Assembly (NCBI GenBank): GCA_030679975.1
Contig: JAUXSL010000127.1
Coordinates: 1-38,428, forward strand
Length of the DNA: 38,428 nucleotides
Origin: Actinomycetota bacterium
GTDB lineage: Bacteria > Actinomycetota > Aquicultoria > CAJVYJ01 > JAUVQD01
Reading direction: 5' to 3'
In this document: in pieces, positions 22,927 to 30,358 of the stretch
How the letters are laid out: every line of letters begins with the position of its first letter
How positions within the stretch are numbered: position 1 is the first letter of the stretch
Position numbers and translations under genes: made by a program
The notes under the pieces: generated by a model
What the model was told of the DNA's origin: nothing
Databases searched by the model: none
The model's input: the letters and a program-made list of their open reading frames with translations, nothing else

Positions 22927-24702
22927 CTAAAAGGCGCACTCCCCGGCGGCGCACTCCCCGGCGTACTCCGCGCCGGCGCGAACCGGTTCCCTCCGTTTGC
23001 GGGACTTCTCGCCGCTGATATACAAGACCTGCGACCTCTTACTGCCATATCGGTAGACGGTTATACCTTTGCACTTCAATTCAAACGCTAATTTATAGAT
23101 GCGCGCGACGTCGTCGAGAGTCGCGTTCGCCGATAAGTTGACGGTCTTGGAGACCGCGTTGTCGGTCTGCTGTTGCCAGGCCGCCTGAACGCGCACGTGC
23201 CAATCGCCCGGAATGTCGAATGTGGTCAAAAACAGCTTTCGGATATCTTCCGGGATGATGTCAAAACTCTGAATGGAACCAGTCCGCGCTATCTCCTCGA
23301 TCAACGCCTCACTGTAAAAACCGCGCTCTTTTGCCAAGCGTTCGAAAATAGGGTTGACTTCCAACAACTCAAGATCGCCCATGGCTTCCCGCATGTAAGA
23401 GACGGCGAAGAGTGGCTCGATGCCGCTGCTGGTCCCGGCGATTATACTGATGGTCCCGGTCGGCGCCACAGTGGTGACCGTAGCGTTGCGCAGCTCAGGC
23501 AAGCCCTTCTCGGGCCACCAACTCAGTTTGAAATTTGGAAACGAGCCCCTGATGCCGGCCAACTCGGCGGAGAGCTGAAGGGCCTCGGCTTCGATAAAGC
23601 CGGCTATCTTAGCCGACAGCTCCAGCGCTTCTTCAGAGACATAGGAGATACCCAGGAGGATGAGCATCTCGGCAAAGCCCATAACGCCAAGGCCGATCTT
23701 GCGGTTAGCCAGCGTGATTTCGGTTATCTCCGGTATCGGGAGTTTGCCGGCATCGATGACATTGTCGAGAAAATGGACCGCCAGTCTCACGACCCGTCGC
23801 AGTTTCCCCCAGTTAACCGCGCCGTCAACGACCATTTCCGCTAGATTAACCGATCCGAGGTTGCACGATTCATAGGAAAGCAACGGCAGTTCGCCACAGG
23901 GGTTGGTGCTTTCAATCAGGCCGAGCCGGGCCAGCGGATGTCTCCGGTTGACCTCGTCGATGAATATCAGCCCCGGGTCACCTGTGCGCCACGCCATCGC
24001 GGTTATCAGGTCAAAGACCGCCTTGGCTTTCAGTTTTCTTACCTTCCGATGGGTTCGCGGGTTGATCAGCCAGTACTCTTCATCCCGCTCGACCGCCTTC
24101 ATAAAACTATCAGTCACCGCGACCGAAATATTGAAATTCGCCAGCGTATCTTCCTTCTCTTTAGCGGTGACGAAGTCGATGATGTCGGGGTGATCCACGG
24201 ACAAGATGCCCATATTGGCGCCCCGACGGCGCCCGCCTTGCTTTATGATCTCGGTCGCCGCGTCATAGATCTTCATAAAGGAAATGGGCCCCGAAGCTAC
24301 TCCGGCGGTGGTTTTGACTGCATCGCCGTTTGGCCGGATGCGGCTGAAAGAAAAACCGGTGCCGCCGCCTGATTTATGGACTATCGCCATGTTTTTTAAA
24401 GAGTCGAAAATCCCGTCGATAGAATCTTCTATCGGCAGGACAAAGCAGGCCGACAGTTGACCTATCTCGGTGCCGGCATTCATCAGGGTCGGGGAATTCG
24501 GTAGAAACTCGCGGGCGATCATAAGCTGAAAGAAGGCGGCTTCGGATTCCAGCGCGTCTTGACCAAACCGCGTATCGACGGCGGCCACGACTTTAGCTAC
24601 CCGTTCAAACAGCTGTTTTGGCGTTTCGATGACGCGACCGTCATCGTCTTTTAGCAAGTAACGAGCACCGAGCACCTTGAGCGCGTTAGCGGTTAGTTTC
24701 AT
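22927..24702 (-). CDS. nrdJ: class II (adenosylcobalamin-dependent) ribonucleotide reductase, short C terminus
   Basis: A 591-residue enzyme that makes deoxyribonucleotides with a B12-derived radical and so needs no oxygen. The active site is intact: the first redox Cys in SACFVLP (residue 86), NPCGE with the thiyl-radical Cys (269) and its Glu, the partner Cys in SCNLGSVNL (280), and PTGTISIIAGTSSGIEP. Many relatives end in a zinc-ribbon tail with EGC..C..CGYSKC; here the tail after YRYGSKRSQVLYI is short and ends AGECAAGECAF. The final C584-x4-C589 has the spacing of reductant shuttles. It is built by a perfect 15-bp duplication. No cobalamin riboswitch lies in the 53-base gap upstream; the TPR gene is co-directional. 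Confidence 0.93.
   Translation of the reverse strand: MKLTANALKVLGARYLLKDDDGRVIETPKQLFERVAKVVAAVDTRFGQDALESEAAFFQLMIAREFLPNSPTLMNAGTEIGQLSACFVLPIEDSIDGIFDSLKNMAIVHKSGGGTGFSFSRIRPNGDAVKTTAGVASGPISFMKIYDAATEIIKQGGRRRGANMGILSVDHPDIIDFVTAKEKEDTLANFNISVAVTDSFMKAVERDEEYWLINPRTHRKVRKLKAKAVFDLITAMAWRTGDPGLIFIDEVNRRHPLARLGLIESTNPCGELPLLSYESCNLGSVNLAEMVVDGAVNWGKLRRVVRLAVHFLDNVIDAGKLPIPEITEITLANRKIGLGVMGFAEMLILLGISYVSEEALELSAKIAGFIEAEALQLSAELAGIRGSFPNFKLSWWPEKGLPELRNATVTTVAPTGTISIIAGTSSGIEPLFAVSYMREAMGDLELLEVNPIFERLAKERGFYSEALIEEIARTGSIQSFDIIPEDIRKLFLTTFDIPGDWHVRVQAAWQQQTDNAVSKTVNLSANATLDDVARIYKLAFELKCKGITVYRYGSKRSQVLYISGEKSRKRREPVRAGAEYAGECAAGECAF
22933..22962 (-). repeat. 15-bp perfect tandem duplication in the nrdJ 3' end
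   Basis: GGCGCACTCCCCGGC occurs twice head to tail (22933-22947, 22948-22962 on the plus strand). Read as nrdJ codons it encodes AGECA twice, giving the terminal cysteine pair. A degenerate third unit (GTACTCC) follows. Confidence 0.85.
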
Positions 24703-24755
24703 ATCGGGACCCCGAGTTGGTTTATAACCGTTTTCAGGGGCGGGCTATCCGGGAG

Positions 24756-25406
24756 CTATTTTCCGCGTTTTTGTTCGTACGCGGTAATCTGGTTTTGGAG
24801 CTTGACTTTCAGATCGCCAAGCGGCTGTTTAGCCTCGACTTTACGGAGCAGCTTGATCGCTCCGTCGTAATCGCTCTGGGCGTCGGCCAGTAAATATGCT
24901 TTTCGCACTTTAGCGAAATCGGAGCTTGGATCCGCTGCGATGGCTTTATCGAATTGAGTTAAAGCATCGTTTTGCCGGCCCATATATTCATATGCCATGC
25001 CCAGGCCGGTCAGCGCATCCGCATTATTCGGCAAGAGAGTGACAGCTCTTTGAAAGTTGGCCGCGGCGTCTTCATATTTGCCCGCGTCAAAGAGGGCGAA
25101 TCCGAACTCGATAATGGTCTGAGCGTTATTGGGGTCTTTGGCCAGTTGGTCCTGGAGGGTCTTGACTTTAGCGGCCGCGTCCGGCGCGGTCTGCTGAGTA
25201 GAGGTAGAGGCGGACGGAGCCCCGGTGTCGGCATTCTGGTTGGTGGTAATTAAAAAGGCGCCCATCAAGCCGAAGACTATCAGGAACCAGACACCGATAA
25301 CAATAACTTTAGTATCGAGTTTCGCCGCCGTCGCCTGAGCGTACTCATCCAGATCGGAATCGACTCTTGAATTTTTTGCCTTTGATTTTGACGGACTCTT
25401 AGCCAC
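24756..25406 (-). CDS. membrane-anchored TPR protein
   Basis: A 216-residue protein with a basic N terminus, one membrane helix (VIVIGVWFLIVFGLMGAFLI, near residue 35), a Thr/Ser/Gln/Ala linker, and at least two tetratricopeptide repeats (NNAQTIIEFGFALFDAGKYEDAAANFQRAVTL, then NNADALTGLGMAYEYMGRQNDALTQFDKAI). Such proteins scaffold other proteins at the membrane; no partner is evident. The GTG start is supported by GGAG 7 bases upstream. It precedes nrdJ by 53 bases and is probably co-transcribed. A CsoR-like palindrome lies 81 bases upstream of the start. Confidence 0.9.
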   Translation of the reverse strand: MAKSPSKSKAKNSRVDSDLDEYAQATAAKLDTKVIVIGVWFLIVFGLMGAFLITTNQNADTGAPSASTSTQQTAPDAAAKVKTLQDQLAKDPNNAQTIIEFGFALFDAGKYEDAAANFQRAVTLLPNNADALTGLGMAYEYMGRQNDALTQFDKAIAADPSSDFAKVRKAYLLADAQSDYDGAIKLLRKVEAKQPLGDLKVKLQNQITAYEQKRGK

Positions 25407-25486
25407 AAAGTATCTCCAGCGTTCAGAAAAATCTAGCGTGTTTTTACCGTTAATGCAAACATAATGGACCGGTACATAGTCTGATG

Positions 25487-25503
25487 ATACCCCCAGGGGG
25501 CAT
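25487..25503. promoter_or_regulatory. CsoR-type operator-like palindrome
   Basis: ATACCCCCAGGGGGCAT contains a perfect CCCCC-A-GGGGG dyad flanked by AT-rich half ends, the layout of Cu(I)-sensing CsoR and related CstR sites. It is upstream of the TPR-nrdJ operon, near a TATCAT on the minus strand. A CsoR-family gene lies about 950 bases away. The palindrome is seen; binding is inferred. Confidence 0.45.
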
Positions 25504-25504
25504 A

Positions 25505-26356
25505 TTAGTCAAGCCGCGGCGGGCGGCCTGTTACCTCTGTGGTTGTTTCCGCCATCATGCGTTTGAGGTCGGGGAAAGCTTTAGGCCTGACAAAACTCTC
25601 AGTCTTGAACGTAGCCTCGCCTGGGGTGACGATCGATACATCAATCCGCTCGGGCCTGATGTCGATCACGCTGTAAGAAGGTGTTGAGAAACCGCGCGTC
25701 CGATGGGTGGCGGCGGTGCCGCTATTTACGAGCAGGAGGTCTCCGACTTGCCAGACATATGGAACATGCTTGTGCCCGCATAGAACCAGATCGACGGAAG
25801 CCTCACGCAGCGTGGCCAGGACATCGCCGGCATCCAAGACAATATTTCTTTCACGCCCGGTCCCGGGTACGCTGACGAGATGATGATGGAGGATAAAGAG
25901 CTTAAAGTCGTCCGGATCGTGGAAGTTCTGTTTGATCCAGGCGTAATGTTCGCGCCCGATCTCACCGTCGTTAAGGTCCGGCTTGCCTGAGTCGGTAGCG
26001 ACAACCCGGATGTTTTCCTGCACCCGGTTTCCCCAAGAGACGCCGAATGGAAACGATAAAGAAGCATCGCGCGGGCCGAATAAATCTTCAAAGTGGACAT
26101 AGCCGACGTTCCGGCAATCATGGTTGCCGGGGACTACGGCTTTCCGCCGGCAATCTATTAGGTCCATGTATTCTTTCGCGGCGACGAATTGTTCCCGGTA
26201 GCCGTCGGCGGTGAGGTCGCCGCCGACAACGACGAGGTCGGGTCCCAACTGGTTTATCTCGTGAATGACCAGCGTCAGGAGTTTGGAATCGAACCGCGGG
26301 TCGCCGCAGTGGATGTCCGACAGAGCGACAATTCTATATACAGGCAGGGGTTCCAT
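25505..26356 (-). CDS. calcineurin-like metallophosphoesterase
   Basis: A 283-residue phosphoesterase of the cpdA/class III cyclic nucleotide phosphodiesterase type. Metal-binding motifs occur in order: DIH (SDIHCGD), GGDL (VVVGGDLTADG), GNHD (VPGNHDCRN), the HHH of LHHHLVSVPG, and GHKH (CGHKHVPYVW). All metal-ligand residues are present, so it should be active; the substrate could be cAMP or another phosphodiester. The ATG at 26356 has GAGGAA five bases upstream. Its neighbours (CsoR divergent, TPR gene downstream) do not point to a specific pathway. Confidence 0.9.
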   Translation of the reverse strand: MEPLPVYRIVALSDIHCGDPRFDSKLLTLVIHEINQLGPDLVVVGGDLTADGYREQFVAAKEYMDLIDCRRKAVVPGNHDCRNVGYVHFEDLFGPRDASLSFPFGVSWGNRVQENIRVVATDSGKPDLNDGEIGREHYAWIKQNFHDPDDFKLFILHHHLVSVPGTGRERNIVLDAGDVLATLREASVDLVLCGHKHVPYVWQVGDLLLVNSGTAATHRTRGFSTPSYSVIDIRPERIDVSIVTPGEATFKTESFVRPKAFPDLKRMMAETTTEVTGRPPRLD

Positions 26357-26456
26357 GGAGTTCCTCTTATCTCTAGGTCATACACATATATACCCATTGA
26401 GCCCGGTTTTTGCAATCCATTGTCCCTGTTGGTAAGCTTACACGCGGTGGTGAACA

Positions 26457-26732
26457 ATGGCATCATATGAGAAAGATATCGATAAGATACTGGCCCGCTT
26501 AAAGCGGATCGAAGGTCAGATGCGGGGCATCCAACGGATGGTCAAAGACGGCAAATACTGCGTCGATATCCTTACACAGCTCTCATCGGCGATCGCCGCG
26601 ACCGAAAAAGTCGGCTTGATTGTCCTAAAGGACCACATCAAAGGCTGCGTCCGTGATTCAATGACCGGAAAAAATGCCGACGAGCGCATTGACGAGTTGG
26701 TCGTGGTGGTAGAGCGCTTCCTAAAGACCTGA
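26457..26732 (+). CDS. csoR: CsoR family copper-sensing repressor
   Basis: A 91-residue all-helical DNA-binding repressor. It opens with the family stretch ILARLKRIEGQMRGIQRMV. The Cu(I) ligands are all there: Cys35 (KYCVDIL), His60 and Cys64 (KDHIKGC), with the same spacing as Cys36, His61 and Cys65 of Mycobacterium CsoR. This separates it from CstR (no His) and from nickel-type RcnR. No copper ATPase or chaperone gene is next to it in this window, which is unusual. The start ATG is preceded by GGTGG. A candidate binding site lies at 25487-25503. Confidence 0.93.
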   Translation: MASYEKDIDKILARLKRIEGQMRGIQRMVKDGKYCVDILTQLSSAIAATEKVGLIVLKDHIKGCVRDSMTGKNADERIDELVVVVERFLKT

Positions 26733-26883
26733 CTACAGTCTACAGTCCCCTGTTACTTGCCAAGAACGCCAACCCCAAGTAATATAGATGGCTGCTCTTG
26801 CCGATATAGGGCTAGACGTCTCTTAAATACTTAATTAAGCAGGGGGTTTATAACTGATTGCAGTAGGTAAGCATGGGCGCGGG

Positions 26884-27531
26884 TTGCCGGCGGCGCTGTG
26901 GATAGCGATTGTTGTCGGCATCTGGCTGACGGCGATCTTAATAGCGGTCATGATCGGTATGCGTTTGACGAGCGGAGAGATAGAGAAGGCCCAGGCCCGG
27001 ATGGAGGGCCAAGCGCGCGAGATCGAGCTGATGCAAAAAGAGAATCGCGTTCTCTCCGGACAGATCAAGCAGCTCAAAGAAACCTCTTCGACCCTCAATC
27101 AAATAAAAGAAAAAGTCTTTCAGATAAATCAGCGCCGGCTGTCCCTGGTCAAGTGGGCCGCTCTTCCCGACCGCGGCGGCAATTGGATAAATCGCATTGA
27201 TAGCTATTTGGCGCGCACGCCGTTGACGGGTCAAGGCCGCACGTTTTACTTGGCCGCCGTCGACGCCGGGATAGAGCCGCGGTTGATGCCGGCTATCGCT
27301 ATGGTCGAGTCCGGCGGGGGTCGCGCCAACGCCAACTCCAACAACTTCTTTGGTCGCAAGGCCGCCGGCGGCGGCTGGGCGGGCTGGTCGACCAAGGAGA
27401 TCGCCATCCAAAACCAAGCTCATTACATCTCCAAGATGTGGGGGCGGACGAGTAGTCCGTTTGAGATGAAGGGTTATGCGACCAGTCCGGTTTGGAAAGG
27501 GAAAGTCGCCCGCGAAATGGCCCGCATCTAA
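26884..27531 (+). CDS. membrane-anchored muramidase/transglycosylase-like protein
   Basis: About 215 residues. An N-terminal helix (ALWIAIVVGIWLTAILIAVMIG) is followed by a coiled coil of some 60 residues (KAQARMEGQAREIELMQKENRV...) and a small lysozyme-like domain with GIEPRLMPAIAMVESGGGRANANSNNFFG, in which the Glu of VESGG fits the catalytic acid of Slt/glucosaminidase folds. It should act on peptidoglycan outside the membrane. The TTG start at 26884 has no clear ribosome site. In frame, LIAVGKHGRG continues upstream to a CTG at 26854 with AGGGGG seven bases before it, so a noncanonical CTG or ATT start is possible. The gap before it (26733-26853) shows no other gene. Confidence 0.82.
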   Translation: MPAALWIAIVVGIWLTAILIAVMIGMRLTSGEIEKAQARMEGQAREIELMQKENRVLSGQIKQLKETSSTLNQIKEKVFQINQRRLSLVKWAALPDRGGNWINRIDSYLARTPLTGQGRTFYLAAVDAGIEPRLMPAIAMVESGGGRANANSNNFFGRKAAGGGWAGWSTKEIAIQNQAHYISKMWGRTSSPFEMKGYATSPVWKGKVAREMARI

Positions 27532-27557
27532 ACGCGCCTGAAAGGCGCGCCTGCCGC

Positions 27558-27633
27558 GTTGTCCTCGTCCTCGGTTCAGTCACGTGCTTGATGCACGCTC
27601 CTTCACCTCGGACTTCGTCCGCCTTGCATCCGC
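27558..27633 (-). repeat. dispersed intergenic repeat, copy 2
   Basis: Read on the minus strand: GGATGCAAGGCGGACG, AAGTCCGAGG, then GGAGCGTGC-ATCAA-GCACGTGAC (a five-base-pair core hairpin CGTGC/GCACG), then ACCGAGGACGAGGACAACGCGG. It matches copy 1 at 22782-22905 in block order and lacks its 40-base insertion. The core stem differs (CGTA/TACG in copy 1) while pairing is kept. It lies in the gap between the muramidase-like gene and the PAS-GGDEF gene. Confidence 0.65.
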
Positions 27634-27726
27634 ACCTTTGATGCGCGTTTGGTCGTGGCCGGCCGGCGGGTCGTAGCCGCACCTGATGCGCGTTTTGCCG
27701 GGGCTGAACGGGGGCATAGACCCCCT

Positions 27727-28590
27727 ATGCGACTTGATCCAATGGAATATCAAATGCTCGTCGAAGGATCCCCGCACATGATATGGCGATGCGGGGCGGG
27801 TGGCGCCCGCGACTATTTCAGCCGCGTCTGGCTGGAGTTTACCGGCCGAAAAATCGAACAAGAACTGGGTGATGGGTGGCGCGAGGCCATCCACCCTGAA
27901 GATATCGCCGTGTGCGTCAAGGCATATGCCGATGCCCTCGACCAGTGCGGCCCCTATGAAGCCGGCTATCGCCTGCGCCGGCATGACGGCGAGTGGCGGT
28001 GGGTCAGCGACAAGGGCGCGCCGTTTTCCGATAAGGGAGGCCGCTTCGCGGGACTTATCGGCAGCTGTGCCGATGTTCACGAACAAGCCCGGACCGATCA
28101 TCTAAAAGACTTGGCGTTGGCCGATGGCCTGACCGGCCTGTACCGGCGGAGATACTTTGAGGAACGTCTCGATGACGAGATCAGGCGGGCCAGGCGTTAC
28201 CATGCCGACTTGTCTCTGATAAAACTTGACGTGGATGATTTTAAGAGTTTGAATACGAGGTTCGGCCGCCCGGCCGCCGACAAAGTGCTCAAAGCCCTGG
28301 CCCATATCGTCCGTGAGAACACCCGCAGCCATGACATAGCCTGCCGTTTTGGCGGAGACGAGTTTTGTATCGCTCTGCCGTATGCGAAGGTCGCTGACGC
28401 GGAAGTGACGGCCGTGCGTATCGGGGAGCTTGCCCAAAAAGGTGTTATCACCTTTGATCGGCAGTCGATAGAGTTTTCTGTCAGCTTCTCCGTTGTCGCC
28501 TTAACCGATGAGATCAATGCCGGCAAACTGATCAGCAAAGCCGACAAAGGCCTGTTTGAGGCTGAGCACGGCCGGGGCCGCGCCGCTTAG
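27727..28590 (+). CDS. PAS-GGDEF diguanylate cyclase
   Basis: About 287 residues. A PAS_3-type sensor domain comes first (MEYQMLVEGSPHMIWRCG ... WREAIHPEDIAVCVKAY ... YEAGYRLRRHDGEWRWVSDKGAP), ending in the DVHEQ helix linker, then a GGDEF domain: DGLTGLYRRRYFEERLD, LIKLDVDDFKSLNT and the active loop GGDEF. RSHD five residues before it is an RxxD I-site for product inhibition. It has no membrane segment, so it is cytosolic and senses a ligand through PAS. The track begins at 27649 inside a repeat; ATG at 27727 or 27742 is more plausible, neither having a good ribosome site. Second cyclic di-GMP synthase in the window. Confidence 0.9.
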   Translation: MRLDPMEYQMLVEGSPHMIWRCGAGGARDYFSRVWLEFTGRKIEQELGDGWREAIHPEDIAVCVKAYADALDQCGPYEAGYRLRRHDGEWRWVSDKGAPFSDKGGRFAGLIGSCADVHEQARTDHLKDLALADGLTGLYRRRYFEERLDDEIRRARRYHADLSLIKLDVDDFKSLNTRFGRPAADKVLKALAHIVRENTRSHDIACRFGGDEFCIALPYAKVADAEVTAVRIGELAQKGVITFDRQSIEFSVSFSVVALTDEINAGKLISKADKGLFEAEHGRGRAA

Positions 28591-28772
28591 AGAAAAACGG
28601 GGCTCGCAAGAGCGTAGCGGGAGCTTGACCATCTGGTCCACGGTCAACGCGAACCTCATCACACACCAGAATTTCGGCGTCTATTAGAGAGGGCTATGCC
28701 GGATTATGCTAAGCGGAAGCAGTGGTTGCTTGAAAATGGTGGAGGATTCTAGTTTAAATATAATTGTAGTTG
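28591..28772. other. gap with short coding-like remnants
   Basis: This 180-base gap holds no full gene. In one plus frame LTIWSTVNANLITHQNFGVY ends in a stop at about 28687 without a start and looks protein-like. An 18-codon ORF, ATG at 28696, reads MPDYAKRKQWLLENGGGF after GAGAGGG only 2 bases away. TTGACC...GGTCAA forms a six-base-pair dyad near 28625-28654. These may be debris of a lost gene. Confidence 0.35.
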
Positions 28773-28955
28773 TTATTTTTTATTGCTTTTGGCTGATTTA
28801 ATCAGAAGCTCACGTTTTTTAACGACATCTGGGCGAGTTGCTTGCGGCATGGCCGCCGTTTCTATGATTCTAGCATAGCTTCTTTTGTAGTCTGAGATAT
28901 TAAGTTCATCGATTGCCAACTTCATCGCACTTGGCCGAGGGCTTTCTTTAGGCAT
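28773..28955 (-). CDS. small basic hypothetical protein
   Basis: A 60-residue protein, MPKESPRPSAMKLAIDELNIS..., with a Lys/Arg-rich C terminus (VVKKRELLIKSAKSNKK) and no cysteines or membrane segment. An excellent AAAGGAGGAACAT precedes the ATG, so it is very likely translated. I do not recognise the family. The region around it is AT-rich compared with neighbours, suggesting acquired DNA. It is followed on the same strand, upstream, by another unknown gene. Confidence 0.7.
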   Translation of the reverse strand: MPKESPRPSAMKLAIDELNISDYKRSYARIIETAAMPQATRPDVVKKRELLIKSAKSNKK

Positions 28956-28982
28956 ATGTTCCTCCTTTGTCGATATTATAAT

Positions 28983-29408
28983 CTATCGGCGAAAAATTGC
29001 AGTTGCAGCTAACACATGCTGCGCTCTGTGGCGCTGCTCAGAGAAGGTCGCAGTCAAGCTCACAAGGCCTGTTAGCCCTAGTACGATTGTGCCAGCCCTC
29101 TTATTGGCATTCATTAAGGCATAGAGGTCGAAATGATATTTCTGCGTAATGAAAAGAGCCCCAAAAAATATCATTGTCGCGATGGTTGAAACAGCAAGAT
29201 AACTGAGCCAGATCCAAGTATCCGTTTTAAACCGAATAAAAAGGTGGATTTGATTAAACGACTTATCATAATTATCAGCGGGCCGATTGACGCTTTTTCT
29301 TAGCATCTGATCATAGTGCTGGCGTGTCGAATAGAGGTGCAATACGCTACGTCCGCTGTCGACCCTATCGAAAGCTTCATTAGTGCTGGCCCGAAACATA
29401 GGGAACAA
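28983..29408 (-). CDS. hypothetical protein with two membrane helices, probably N-terminally truncated
   Basis: About 141 residues. A soluble N-terminal part of 60 residues precedes two hydrophobic helices (WIWLSYLAVSTIATMIFFGALFI and AGTIVLGLTGLVSLTATF), and the tail is basic. No family is recognised. The start is a TTG at 29408 (or ATG 29399) without a ribosome site. In frame, protein-like sequence (YLDTEGRPVSA) continues upstream into the end of an IS3-like fragment that begins at 29432. I infer that the original N terminus was lost when the element inserted. Confidence 0.6.
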   Translation of the reverse strand: MFPMFRASTNEAFDRVDSGRSVLHLYSTRQHYDQMLRKSVNRPADNYDKSFNQIHLFIRFKTDTWIWLSYLAVSTIATMIFFGALFITQKYHFDLYALMNANKRAGTIVLGLTGLVSLTATFSEQRHRAQHVLAATAIFRR

Positions 29409-29431
29409 AGCCGAAACAGGCCGTCCCTCTG

Positions 29432-29740
29432 TGTCAAGATAGTTGAAACAGTCCCTTCCCTTTAATTATTGTAGAGGGCGAGGGGGTTGTAAATGAATAA
29501 CGGCAGCAAGGAGAAGGCCGGAACCACAGGGATCGGTTTAGTTGGACCCCAGTGGACCGAGGGCGAGCGAAGCGAGCCCGAGGGACAGGCTGGGCCGATC
29601 AAACCGGACGGCGATCTAAGTAGCGCGCAAGTTCCGAATCCGGAAGTTACGGAAAAGACCGTAAAGCGCAAATTTTCCACTGACTACAAAGCCCGAATAG
29701 TCAGAGAGGCGGACGCCTGCACCGAGATCGGTCAGCTTAA
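29432..29740 (+). mobile_element. IS3-family left-end fragment
   Basis: TGTCAAGATAGTTGAAACAGTCCC at 29432 resembles the left end of IS3-family elements, and a transposase orfA begins 60 bases later. The element is cut off at about 29740, where a mercuric-reductase-like sequence begins on the opposite strand. The right end, orfB and target duplication are absent, so it cannot move by itself. Confidence 0.7.
29493..29740 (+). pseudogene. IS3-family transposase OrfA, truncated
   Basis: The ATG at 29493 follows GAGGGGG. After an unusual 58-residue leader comes KRKFSTDYKARIVREADACTEIGQL, the first part of the OrfA helix-turn-helix of IS3/IS911-like transposases. The frame then runs into reversed reductase DNA (NADGFQPQPLG...), so the rest of the domain is lost. 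Within the leader a palindromic stretch (GGGCGAGC-GAA-GCGAGCCC region, 29561-29579) encodes TEGERSEPEG and looks like an inserted short repeat. Confidence 0.75.
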
Positions 29741-30358
29741 CGCCGATGGTTTCCAGCCCCAGCCCCTTGGTGTTCGCCGCGCCGCCGGCCGCCGCCAGGA
29801 GTTGCCCGCCTCGGTACTCGCGGGTTTCACCGCCGACATCGACTCCGGCAGTTCCTCGAGTTGCAGCGCTTCGACATTGGTTAAATAATCGACTCGGTCG
29901 ATGCCTTCGATCGGCGGGATGAATGGGGAAGAGCCGCCGGCGATTATGATTTTCTCGCCCCCAATCGACCGCCCGTTAACGGATATTTCATGCGGGCCGG
30001 CAAAAATCGCCGATCCTTGGAACTTGGTCAGGCGGGGGATGTCATTTAGCGTTTTTTCATATTTGTCATGCCTTAGCTCCGCGACCAGTCGGCGTTTTTC
30101 TTCAATTGCTTGACGAAAATCCAGCCCCAGGTTTTCGGCGCCGGTGATCGACCGAAAATTATTATGCTTGGCGTAATAATAGATTTCGCCCGCCCGGAGC
30201 AGATGTTTGCTGGGCACGCAACCGACGTTGACGCAGGTGCCGCCAATCGTCCCGCGTTCGATTAACGCGATTCGCACGCCTTCGCGGGCGGCCCTGACGG
30301 CTGCCGCCGCGGCCGCCGAACAGGCCCCAACGATGATTAGATCGAAATTTTGCATCAC
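29741..30358 (-). pseudogene. mercuric reductase/dihydrolipoamide dehydrogenase-like pseudogene
   Basis: The first 170 residues are the N-terminal FAD domain of a pyridine nucleotide-disulfide oxidoreductase: DLIIVGACSAAAAA (Cys replaces a Gly of GxGxxG), and GGTCVNVGCVPSKHLLRAGE, the redox active site. After ELPESM the NADH domain is missing. The DNA then encodes, in another frame, VGGETREYRGGQLLAAAGGAANTKGLGLETIGV, which fits a later part of the same protein (G-R-x-P-N-T-x-G-L-G-L). So a large internal stretch was deleted with loss of frame. The remainder is cut off by the IS3 fragment. It starts at the end of the GH15 pseudogene (GTGATG overlap), once an operon. Confidence 0.85.

Noticed and set aside
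24703-24755. Cobalamin riboswitch expected in front of nrdJ
   Set aside because: The gap is only 53 bases and shows no B12-box; none is visible before the TPR gene either.
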